A program made the translations under genes and the position numbers. Below, in pieces: positions 1-10,044 of a DNA stretch of 64,000 nucleotides. Each line of letters opens with the position of its first letter. Position 1 is the first letter of the stretch. The stretch spans positions 15,719,365-15,783,364 of the forward strand of contig NC_087082.1 of assembly GCF_026151205.1 (NCBI RefSeq). Direction: 5' to 3'. Origin of the DNA: Bolinopsis microptera. Taxonomy: Eukaryota; Ctenophora; Tentaculata; Lobata; Bolinopsidae. The notes under the pieces are model-generated. The model saw only the letters and a program-made list of their open reading frames with translations. It was not told where the DNA came from and made no database searches.

Positions 1-2633
1 AAGACCCAGGAGGAGGAGGACCCAGAAGGAGGACCTAGGAGGAGGAGGAGGAGAACTGAGGAGGATGACTCAGGAGGAGGAGGACTCAGGAGGAGGACTG
101 AGGAGGACTGAGAAGGAGGAGGACTGAGGAGGATGGCTGAGGAGGATGGCTGAGGAGGATGACTGAGAGGGAGGAGGAGGAGGAAGAGGAGGAAGAGGAG
201 GAAGAGGGCTGAGGAGGAGGAGGAGAAGGACTGAGGAGGAGAAGGAGGACCCAGGAGGAGGAGGACCCAGGAGGAGGACCCAGGAGGAGGACCCAGGAGG
301 AGGACCCAGGAAAAGGCCCCAGGAGGAGGAGGACTGGGGAGGAGGAGAACTGTTGAGGACTGATGAGGAGGACTGAGGACGAGGAGGAGGAGTAGGAGGA
401 GGACTGAGGAGGGGAGGAGGAAGAGGACTGGGGAGGATCAGGAAGACCCAGGAGGACCCAGGAGGAGGAGGAGGACCCAGGAGGAGGAGGAGGAGGACTG
501 AGGAGGACTGAGGAGGAGGACTGACGATGACTGAGAAGGAGGAGGACTGAGGAGTACTGAGGAGGATGGCTGAGGAGGATGGCTGGGGAGGATGGCTGAG
601 GAGGATGACTGAGGAGGATGAATGAGATGGAGGAGGAGGAGGACTCAGGAGGAGGACTCAGAAGGAAGAGGAGGAGGACTCAGGAGGAGGACTCAGGAGG
701 AGGACTTAGGAGAAATGAGAAGGAGGACTGAGGAGAACTGAGGAGGAGGAGGAGGAGGACTGAATAGGAGGAGGAGAAGGAGGGGGACTGGGAGAGGACT
801 GGGGAGGAGGAGGACTGATGAGAAGGATGAGGAGGAGGACCCAGGAGGAGGAGGACTGAGGACCGAGGAGGAAGAGGAGGAGGATGAAGAGGAGGAGGAG
901 GACCCAGGAGGAGGAGGACTGAGGAGGAGGACTGAGGAGGACTGAGGAGGATGGCTGAGGAAGATGACTGAGAGGGAAGAGGAGGAGGAGGAGGAGGAGG
1001 ACTCAGGAGGAGGAGGAGGACTGAGGAGGACTGAGAAGGAGGAGGAGGAGGAGGAGGACTGAATAGGAGGAGGAGGGGGACTGGGGGAGGACTGAGGAGG
1101 AGGATGGAGGACTGAGGAGAAGGATGAGGAGGAGGACTGAGGACTGAGGAGGAAGAGGAGGAGGATGAAGAGGAGGAGGAGGACCCAGGAGGAGGACTGA
1201 GGAGGAGGATGGAGGACTGAGGAGAAGGATGAGGAGGAGGACTGAGGACTGAGGAGGAAGAGGAGGAGGATGAAGAGGAGGAGGAGGACCCAGGAGGAGG
1301 ACCCAGAAGGAGGACTCAGGAGGAGGAGGAGGACTGGGGAGGAGAAGGACTGTTGAGGACTGATGAGGAGAACTGAGGACGAGGAGGAGGAGTAGGGAGG
1401 AGGACTGAGGAGGGGAGGAGGAAGAGGACTGAGGAAGATCAGGAAGACCCAGGGGGAGGAGGAGGAAGAGTAGGAGGAGGAAGCATCTAAATGTTATTTC
1501 CATTTTTGTCCGTTTTTGTCCATTTTTGTCCGCTCTATTTTTTTGATCCCCCTATAACAGCAAAAATTGAACATTTTATTTGGCAATTTAGGTGTCCATT
1601 AGTAGGAGGAGGACTGAGGAGGGGAGGAGGAAGAGGACTGGAGAGGATCAGGAAGACCCAGGAGGACCCAGGAGGAGGAGGAGGAGGAGGACCCAGGAGG
1701 AGGAGGAGGACTGAGGAGGACTGAGGAGGAGGACTGACGATGACTGAGAAGGAGGAGGACTGAGGAGTACTGAGGAGGATGGCTGAGGAGGATGGCTGGG
1801 GAGGATGGCTGAGGAGGATGACTGAGGAGGATGAATGAGAGGGAGGAGGAGGAGGACTCAGGAGGAGGACTCAGAAGGAAGAGGAGGAGGACTCAGGAGG
1901 AGGACTCAGGAGGAGGACTCAGGAGGAGGACTTAGGAGAAATGAGAAGGAGGACTGAGGAGAACTGAGGAGGAGGAGGAGGAGGAGGACTGAATAGGAGG
2001 AGGAGAAGGAGGGGGACTGGGAGAGGACTGGGGAGGAGGAGGACTGATGAGAAGGATGAGGAGGAGGACCCAGGAGGAGGAGGACTGAGGACCGAGGAGG
2101 AAGAGGAGGAGGATGAAGAGGAGGAGGAGGACCCAGGAGGAGGAGGACTGAGGAGGAGGACTGAGGAGGACTGAGGAGGATGGCTGAGGAAGATGACTGA
2201 GAGGGAAGAGGAGGAGGAGGAGGAGGAGGAGGACTCAGGAGGAGGAGGAGGAGGACTGAGGAGGACTGAGAAGGAGGAGGAGGAGGAGGAGGACTGAATA
2301 GGAGGAGGAGGGGGACTGGGGGAGGACTGAGGAGGAGGATGGAGGACTGAGGAGAAGGATGAGGAGGAGGACTGAGGAGGACTGAGGACTGAGGAGGAAG
2401 AGGAGGAGGATGAAGAGGAGGAGGAGGACCCAGGAGGAGGACCCAGAAGGAGGACTCAGGAGGAGGAGGAGGACTGGGGAGGAGAAGGACTGTTGAGGAT
2501 TGATGAGGAGAACTGAGGACGAGGAGGAGGAGTAGGAGGAGGACTGAGGAGGGGAGGAGGAAGAGGACTGAGGAAGATCAGGAAGACCCAGGGGGAGGAG
2601 GAGGAAGAGTAGGAGGAGGAAGCATCTAAATGT
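1..2633. repeat. GGA-rich minisatellite with ~1.15-1.2 kb higher-order unit
   Basis: Almost pure (GAGGAG/GAGGACT)n purine-rich sequence. Landmarks recur at long range: the block near 399 matches 1605 (offset ~1206), and the block near 1394-1500 matches 2534-2640 (offset ~1140). The array is therefore a higher-order duplication rather than a simple microsatellite. A non-GGA spacer at about 1485-1605, rich in TTTTTGTCCG words, recurs with an extra ~40 bp at about 2625-2780. Long open frames here (poly-Leu/Ser/Pro on one strand, Glu/Gly on the other) are by-products of base composition and not genes. Confidence 0.9.
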
Positions 2634-2777
2634 TATTTCCATTTTTGTCCGTTTTTGTCCATTTTTGCCCGCTCTATTTTTTGTCCGTTTTGAAAATATA
2701 GGGTACCGAACGGACAAAAAACATGATCCCCTATAACAGCAAAAATTGAACATTTTATTTAGCAATTTAGGTGTCCA

Positions 2778-2890
2778 TTAATGTCCGCTTATGTCCGCCT
2801 ATGTCCGTCTATGTCCGCCTATGTCCGCCTATGTCCGCCTATGTCCGTCTATGTCCGCCTATGTCCGCCTATGTCCGCCTATGTCCTGTC
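2778..2890. repeat. 10-bp minisatellite (ATGTCCGCCT)n
   Basis: Eleven or so near-perfect copies of a 10-bp unit follow the GGA array. The same GTCCG words occur in the spacer just upstream and in the ends of the TIR elements near 54.2 and 62.4 kb. The array may have grown out of a transposon end; that origin is inference. Confidence 0.85.
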
Positions 2891-2934
2891 CTTTTTGGAT
2901 TCTATGAGACAAGCGTACATAGACGGACGTGACA

Positions 2935-2955
2935 CCCCCCCCCCCCCCCCCCCCC
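2935..2955. repeat. poly-C run
   Basis: About 21 consecutive C. Length may be unreliable in the assembly. Confidence 0.9.
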
Positions 2956-3242
2956 AACTTTACAAGTTATTTGATGTGTTAAACCCAACAATCGTATAAG
3001 GCATCGTTATATAATACGACGACTACGTGCTGTTGAATAATAAATGTAAAAGCTGCAAATTTGTCGAATTGTTCGGCTTAATTGCGGTGTTTTTGTCTCC
3101 AAATTATCCGCATATAGCAGGTGCAGAATCGCACTATTTGCAAAATATTACCGCACCTACATGTTGCCTCTGTTCAAGACAGTTAATTAATATCGATGAG
3201 AAGTTTATTGGAAACCACGTGACACCACAAAATACTTTGTAC

Positions 3243-3346
3243 CTGATGGAAAAAAGATCACCACAGGGGCAGGGATAATAATAAACCTCTTCGTCCTCGT
3301 CATAGTCCATATCTTCTATTTCAATCTCATCGTGAAAAGTCGTCAT
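3243..3346 (-). CDS. DPH3: DPH3, first coding exon (CSL zinc finger, diphthamide synthesis)
   Basis: The exon encodes 34 residues beginning [12 protein letters not shown], then an acidic D/E stretch, then [13 protein letters not shown]. This is the conserved N-terminus of DPH3, which carries the first CxC half of its zinc-binding CSL domain. DPH3 is the small electron carrier that supports the Dph1-Dph2 radical step of diphthamide formation on eEF2 and also works with Elongator in tRNA modification; that role is family knowledge. The ATG is at 3346 and a GT donor follows base 3243. The second half (the CPSC cysteine pair and C-terminus) would lie at lower coordinates, but I cannot find it between the exon and the GGA array. 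Either the exon lies beyond the window or the gene is broken. The next minus-strand gene upstream is SDHAF1. Confidence 0.85.
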
Positions 3347-3805
3347 GATTCTACATTTAACATAAAACCTGAGTTTTATTGTGTTCACATCAAGCATAAT
3401 ATTATGTAATAACCACTCAGCAATCTCATAATTTAGTCAAAGTAGTTTGGAAAAACTTAATAACAAGTGACGGATATTCTTTGCCTCATTTCATTTTATG
3501 TGCCAATCAATCAGTTAATCAATCAAGCACATGTTTCAATCCATCATTATGTTACAAACGTACAATTACTGATAATACTATTAAATTCGTAAACTTCCAC
3601 AGATGGCAAACATCTACACAAAATATAAATATAAATTTAGTTATATAAATTTAGTTTAGTAAATTGAGGGTCACTGAATATATCATTTATTTGAGGGTAC
3701 ATTACAATCGTATAAATAGTAATTAATAGTTAAACGTCTTGTAGACCTGTATTACCGGCCGGTTGAAAAGATATTACAATTTGAAAACACTAGGATGCCA
3801 ATGCA

Positions 3806-4057
3806 TCACCTATCCATATCCTTGTTCTTCCCTACGTAACGGATGCCATCAACGCCCTCATCTTTCAGCATTTTAAGCTGTTTGTCTCCCCTCCGCAACA
3901 TGTGTTCGATGTGCAGAAAGTCTGATCTAGGAATGTTATCACTGTACTTCCTGAACTCTGTTTTTATGTGATCTTTAAGAGACGGGTTACTCCAGGATAT
4001 CTTCAAAAAGGAGCGGTACTGAGCAAGAATCTTTTTCTGAAGAGAACTTCGAGCCAT
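3806..4057 (-). CDS. SDHAF1: SDHAF1, succinate dehydrogenase assembly factor 1 (LYR-motif protein)
   Basis: A complete 83-residue single-exon frame. The N-terminus has the LYR-family signature (QKKILAQYRSFLK, residues ~7-19), followed by IPRSDFLHIEHMLRRGDKQL, the Complex1_LYR pattern specific to SDHAF1 (PRSD, then RRG). SDHAF1 acts in the mitochondrial matrix, where it receives Fe-S clusters from the ISC machinery through its LYR motif and protects and matures the SDHB subunit of complex II; this is family knowledge. The length fits the usual short form of the family, and vertebrate proteins only add a variable tail. Start chosen at the only upstream ATG (4057); stop TGA at 3806. About 460 bp separate it from the DPH3 exon on the same strand. 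Confidence 0.88.
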   Translation of the reverse strand: MARSSLQKKILAQYRSFLKISWSNPSLKDHIKTEFRKYSDNIPRSDFLHIEHMLRRGDKQLKMLKDEGVDGIRYVGKNKDMDR

Positions 4058-5514
4058 GGCTCTATTATTTTGTTTCCTCTTCTTTTAATTGAAATATCTG
4101 AATATTTCAGCTGCTTATAAATAAAAGTGTCCTTCTGACTGGCATGAAAATTTGAATATAAAAGAGCGACTAAGAGTCAGGACTCAGGTTGGCAGAGCTT
4201 CTATCTGCACGCAAATTCACTAATTTCTTCCTTTGTCTTTTGCTATCATTATTTTGTTGCTGAAGATGGTTGTCATTGATAAATAATATTTCTAATGATA
4301 TTTTATTTTGATTTGGGTATGTAGTTAAAATAAGTTACAAATAAATTGTAGATTCGATAACAGTGAGAATTAATCATCGTTAGTGACTACTGACTATAAT
4401 TAGTGTCAATAGTAATTATATCAAGGATTTAACTTCAACTATAATGAGAATTCATGATTTTAAAAATAAAGCAATCAATAAATAATCTGTAATGTTGCGC
4501 CATACACTGATGAATAATGATAAAGGACTGAAGAGATGACCATTTATTTTAAATAAACCAATAAGTATTTTTTAAATTGGTAACAATCGAGACTGCTTGA
4601 GGCTAGGGCTCTTGAAGAGCAAACCTCAATGCGAAACTTTAAATCTCAGAACCCCTCAAATTTTAAAGCTCATTCTTAACATGAATAATTTGACTCCCAT
4701 TCAGGAAGCGACCAACTGTATAATTATACTCATAATACAGTGTATGAATATCCCCAATAATGTAGCTAAAACAGACAAAATTACTTCGTCCTTGAAAACG
4801 AATCTTAAAGAGGAGAAAATAAAACATATTTTTGGTATCATTTGGTACCAAATTATATAATCAGCAAAAGGTCTGAAGCTTCATAAGTTAAAATCACCAA
4901 AAGAGCTATAACAAATTAGAACTTACATGTATTATATCTACGATATAATACGTATAACCAATTCTTAATGGAGCACAGCAATTTTTGGACAAAATTTAAA
5001 GTTTTTATGATATCATATTATTATAAAACTAGATGCAGCATCTACAACGACGCAGAGGACAACAAATTATATCAATATCGTCTACTATTAGTCTGTTGTT
5101 GAAAATGGTGTCCATCAGCGAATGTCGCCATCTGAAGGAATAACAGATCAGTTGTGATTTTATTTACCAAATTAACTAAACGAAAAAATGTGGGTTTCCA
5201 AAGCCGTGGGCCCTTGGAGACTATTCCAAGGGATTTAAATAATAAATAGAGCCGAGTGATGGCCTTCAATCACTAATGACTGACTGTGGGGTAAAGAGCA
5301 ACAAAAATAGAATACAAATACTAAATAATTGAAACTTTAAACACATGTATTGATTGAAAACTTTTAAATTAAATCTAGCATGACCATAAAAGAACAGTGG
5401 TAGTTGCTTCACCTTATTCAGTTGAGCATGCTGGTTTTTACTGACTATCTCTTCCATTATCTCCCCCGTACCCCGGACCAGCCTGATATTGAAATTGTTT
5501 AATCCTAAGTGTTT
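4058..5514. other. intergenic, nothing recognised
   Basis: AT-rich sequence with short open frames that have no recognisable domain, splice context or similarity to known proteins. I see no RNA gene or repeat structure here. Confidence 0.6.
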
Positions 5515-5699
5515 TAGGGGTCCTTAACATAATATTACGTAATCACTTTTTGGATAACTTTTAACCCCCTCCCCGGCCCCCTCCGTAATCAGTTTTACAC
5601 ATAGCTATTCAAATGTCAAAATCACACCAGCGTTATCATTTGGTACCCCCCTCCCCCCTCGGCTGATTACGTAATATGTGAAGTGTGAACGACCCCTTA
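5515..5699. mobile_element. MITE with ~30-bp terminal inverted repeats
   Basis: The left end reads TAGGGGTCCTTAACATAAT and runs into ATTACGTAATCA. The right end, read on the minus strand, gives TAAGGGGTCGTTCACA and also runs into ATTACGTAATCA. The element is ~185 bp with C-rich internal tracts and no coding capacity. It is a non-autonomous DNA element; the superfamily is not assigned. Confidence 0.75.
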
Positions 5700-6060
5700 C
5701 TGGCAGCAGGATCCGTGTCACAAAAATCAAATGTGAATTAGAGAGTTGTACTTATTTGGCAATTTGAACGATGTGACTTTCAGAGATTTTGGCAAGATTA
5801 GCAATTTATAGGTGCGTTCTGCACCAACATTCCAACAATGATTCAAATTATGAAATTAATTTCTCAAAAATCTTATGAACCTTTCCATCATCAGGTTCAA
5901 GTTTTTACTTTTTGGAAAATTTTGGAGGGTTTTGCACAGCATACATATGCATATGGTCAGCAAAAGATTGTCCTCTAGTCAAACGCTTGTATTTATATTA
6001 TAAAATATACAGGTTAAACAGCTATGAAATGAAAATGATTTCAATTTATATAATTATTAT

Positions 6061-8466
6061 TTAATACATGACGTATCCAATAATTTTACCATGGCGAGGT
6101 GGCCTTGGTGCATTATGAGCATGTTGGTTTGGGTCTTTCCCAGGCTGCTCATATTGTGGTCTTCTGCCTGGGGTGCGAAGTAAAGCAGCAGGAGGTGGTC
6201 TTTGTGGAGGTCCTGCAGTAGCCGGAGTTTGCAACAGACCTGATGGAGTTCTGGGAGGTGTTCCTGGAGACGCTCTCATATCTCCAAACGGTGGTCTCGT
6301 ATCTTCTGGATGTCTTCTGGGTTCTCTTGCTGGTGGTTCTCGAGGTGCATACTCTCTTGGTGCATACTCTCTCGGTGGTAGCTCTCTTTCTAGTGGTTCC
6401 CGGGGTGCATAGTCTCTTGGTGCATACTCTGTTGGTGGTAGCTCTCTTGCTGGTGGTTCCCTTGGTGCATACTCTCTTTGTGCATACTCAGTTGGTGGTA
6501 GCTCTCTTTCTAGTGGTTCCCTTGGTGCATACTCTCTTTGTGCATACTCTGTTGGTGGTAGCTCTCTTGCTGGTGGTTCCCGGGGAGCATACTCTCTTGG
6601 TGCATACTCTCTAGGTTGCAGTCCTCTTGCTGGTGGTTCTCTTGGTGCATACTCTCTAGGTTGCAGTCCTCTAGGTTGGTGCTCTATTGGTGGTTGCTCT
6701 CTGGAAGGTTGCTCTCTTGGACCTAACCGTTGCATAGGTGGTCTCCTACCATGGCCATAGTCACTCTCTTCGTACGGAGGTACAGCCATAGCGGGTGGTC
6801 TCTCGTCATTTCTCCCCACAAAATCAGTCTCAGAAGAATGTCGAGCACCCCTGCGATGTTTTGACTGAGGACTCTCATTGGCCCTGGCACCATAGCCACT
6901 TGGTGGAATGTCAGTAGGCATTGAGCTGCCGTCCAGATCATCATACTGTATCTCTTCCGGCTCTACGGACCGGGCAGCAGAATTTCCCCTTTTGATCGCT
7001 GCTTCTAGCTGGTCTCCAAGATTTTGTTGATTGCTCTGTGCTTTGACAACCTTTCGGCCGAACTCTTGTGTCACTTTCACTGAAAAATACATTACATCAT
7101 TTGAAGATATGATTGTAATGTAAAAGCAAACAATCTGATAACAACTTAACCTTTTAAAGCAAGACATTGTCTTAAATCGGGCAGATATCTATTTTATTAT
7201 TAAGCTCCTAAATGTATCTCAAGAGATACGGTCAGTAAAAAGGCTCTAATGGCCTGACTATAAAACATTCCTTTCTCACCTGGCTCAGGAAGTGTATCGA
7301 TGTGCTTTCTGAAAACTTCCATTCGTAGAGCTCTTTCGTTCTTCCTCACATCATTTTCAACTATCACTTTCGTCATAAGTTCTTTCTTGTTTTTCAAGGA
7401 GACTAATTTGTCGGTGTTATCTTTGATTTGGGACCTTAAGTCCTGGATACGGCGTGTATCTGATTTGTACCTTTCTAGGTACATTTTACCCTGAACAATA
7501 AACTTTCATTAAACTTTGAAATACTGAGCTGAAAAGTATGCTAAAAATTAACATGCTATTACTGGCTCCAGAACTGATTAAGAGTCACTCTCTTTTAAAT
7601 CATACTGAGACATTCAAAGAAGAACTTCAATTTGCACAAAATGTTTTAAATTTACTCAGAATATTTATTCAAAAGTTTATAGTACTCATTATTCAATAGA
7701 TATCATAAAATGTTCTAAAGAATTTAGGTACGACTGTCATGACTCATGACTGACATGAATAGATATGATTCTGTAAATTTGTGTTCTGTCGGAATATCAA
7801 CACAACCTACCTTCTTACACAAGCTCGAGCTTTCGTTGTTGACATTAGAATTGATAGTATGATACAGCTCACAGAAAATGCACTTTCCACTAAAGGTGAC
7901 ACCACGTGCCGTGGTACTTTCAGTGTTCTTAGATTGTACTGGTTCTGTAATCTCAGGCAAGTCTAAGAATAGGAATGGTTTTTGAACTCAGTGGAGTTCA
8001 TAAAAGTTGAATTCAGTATCTATAGTTTATAAATTTAACAAATTGAAAAATTGTATAGTTTGTTGTGTCGAAACTTTAATAAGATTTGTTTGTGGTATCC
8101 ATTTTCTACTGGACCACAACATTTTATAAGAAACAATTCAAATCAAAAGGTCCAGCGAATTTACCTTCTTCAGCTGTAATTACAGCCAATTCTTCTTCTT
8201 CATAGAAATCTTTTATCAGATTTTTGGCTGCATTCGATCTTACAACGACCTCCCTTCCTTCACTAGATTTTCGCCTCCTTGATTGGCTATTTTTATCAGG
8301 TTCTGACTCAGAACTACTCTTGTAACCACGCTCATGGTGTGATGGCTTGTTTTTATGCCCTTTCTTGAGGATTTTATCTAAATCTTGCAAATTTTGGGAA
8401 GTATCAGACTTTTGAGTCTGTTGATATTGTTGTTGTTGTTGTTGTTGTTTTTGTTGTTGTTGTTGC

Positions 8467-8527
<61 letters not shown>

Positions 8528-9054
8528 GCTGTTGTTGTTGTTGTTGTTGTTGATGATGATGTTGATCTTGTTGTTGTTGTTGGGTAGCACGATTGATAGA
8601 CCCGATTGATGATATGTTTTGTTGGCCTGGAGCCAATCTGGGTTGGTTTGATCTCGACATTTCTTGGTATGTCTGACTTGACCTTGGTACAATATTTTGG
8701 TTTGGTTGTTGGAGATTTGTATTAAGTTTCGGTTTTTTCTTTTCTTTTCCTTTGAAGACGTCTAAATACAGATCGTCGTCGCTTGGATAATTTTTAACAG
8801 GACTATTTCCTCTCACATTTTTTATTTCCATCACTTCATTATCAAGTGATGATACAGGGTTGAACGGTGGATTTGCTGGCATAATCAAAGGTGCAGCGCT
8901 CATAGGCATCTGGAGCATTGGACCTGGGGGCATAGCTGGCATTTGTCCAAGTGGCATTTGAGGCATTGGTGGCATTCCAGCAGGCATCTGTCCTTGCATC
9001 GACTGTGGCATGAGTCCTGGGGGAGGAGCCGGTGACATGATATCAGGAACATCC
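6061..9054 (-). CDS. Pro/Met/Gln-rich coiled-coil protein, 4 visible exons (751 residues from first in-exon ATG)
   Basis: Exons 9054-8165, 7962-7811, 7490-7280 and 7079-6061 join with consistent phase and GT..AG borders. From the ATG at 9038 the frame is 751 residues. In order: a Pro/Met-rich head (MPPMPQMPLGQMP type), a basic Asp/Lys segment, a Gln tract of about 45 with few interruptions, a Ser-rich RS-like stretch (SRRRKSSEGRE), a small C-x2-C segment in exon 2, a heptad-like coiled coil in exon 3 (RRIQDLRSQIKDNTDKLV), and a last exon with tandem REYAPREPPARELPPTEYA-type repeats of ~13-26 residues. The first exon has an AG acceptor before it and lies two bases out of codon register, so an upstream exon probably exists. 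Composition suggests a disordered nuclear scaffold or RNA-associated protein, but I do not recognise the family. Confidence 0.72.
8424..8582 (-). repeat. CAA/CAG tract encoding poly-Gln
   Basis: (TTG)n on the plus strand with a few CTG and ATG interruptions. In the minus-strand gene it encodes about 45 Gln, with single Lys, Tyr and His interruptions. It is a likely length polymorphism and splits the protein into two low-complexity halves. Confidence 0.9.
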
Positions 9055-10044
9055 CTGGGACGGATCACATACGTTAGGAGAAGCAGATGGTTTTTGTTAT
9101 TCGATAAGGTCAATACAATTTCACTTAAAACATTTAAAGAGCTTGAATATATCGTTTAAATCAAAGCAAATATATTATAAAGATATGATTTTAATCGAGT
9201 AGCAATTTATATGTGAGCTTACTAGAAGTGCAGTGAAATTGTCTAAGGAAACGGAATGGAAAATCGTATACTTTATTCTATATTATGATAATAATATTTT
9301 AACAGTAAGTATAATACATTTAATTACATTTTCACTAGTCTAACGTAAGATACCCAGCTTGATTTCAAAATACAAATCCAGGTAATGATTAATAACTAGA
9401 GGACAATCTTTTTGCTGTGTCTGGGGTTGAAGCCAATGGTGAACTTTATTATCCTAATCGTAACTCTGTCACAATTAGCATAAATTAGCATACCATCAAG
9501 TTAGATGCAAGTTAGCAAGCTTAGTGGTAAGATGGTAATATTTAATTTGTAATTGTACAAATTACACTCTTACACTCACACAAATTGGAACCAAATTTGA
9601 TTAAATTTGTTCAATTCAATTTATAGAAGTATACGACTTAATTAAGAGGAATATAAACACTCCAACTTCTTTTTGGAATCCTTTTTAAAATGTTTTAAAT
9701 CTATTGATCTAATTTATTTAATTGGTGGAAAATGTTATAATTTTCAGAGGAAAATTTTCTATTATTATATTATATATTTTATTGTGAGACTGTACTGTAC
9801 TAAACAGTATCATATAACTTATACTGCCAGATTCTTGAAGAACATGTACAATTGACGGAATTAACTTTTAAAAAGCCTAAAATAAAAATGGTGTGGATGT
9901 TTAAATAGTGAGCTCTGTGTTAATGGTGGATGAGATAACGATGAGATAACGATTTCGTAATTCAAGTTAATTAAAGTAGTTCTTAACAAATCTTACTATA
10001 GCAAGTGAGGAGTTGACAATCTCTACTAACAAGGGAGTATATTA
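9055..10044. other. intron or intergenic, AT-rich, no exon recognised
   Basis: This is the interval between the last exon of the 333-residue gene and the first visible exon of the Gln-rich gene. I see no convincing start exon, signal or repeat here. Confidence 0.5.

Noticed and set aside
1003-2765. Ser/Pro/Leu-rich and Glu/Gly-rich frames in the GGA array
   Set aside because: Pure low-complexity translations of a purine-rich minisatellite; the higher-order copies do not conserve frame.
3027-3278. Plus-strand 83-codon frame over the DPH3 exon
   Set aside because: Antisense shadow of DPH3; no similarity or splice context.
8385-8692. Poly-Leu and poly-Asn frames at the Gln tract
   Set aside because: Alternative readings of the CAA/CAG repeat; only the Gln frame extends into phase-matched exons.
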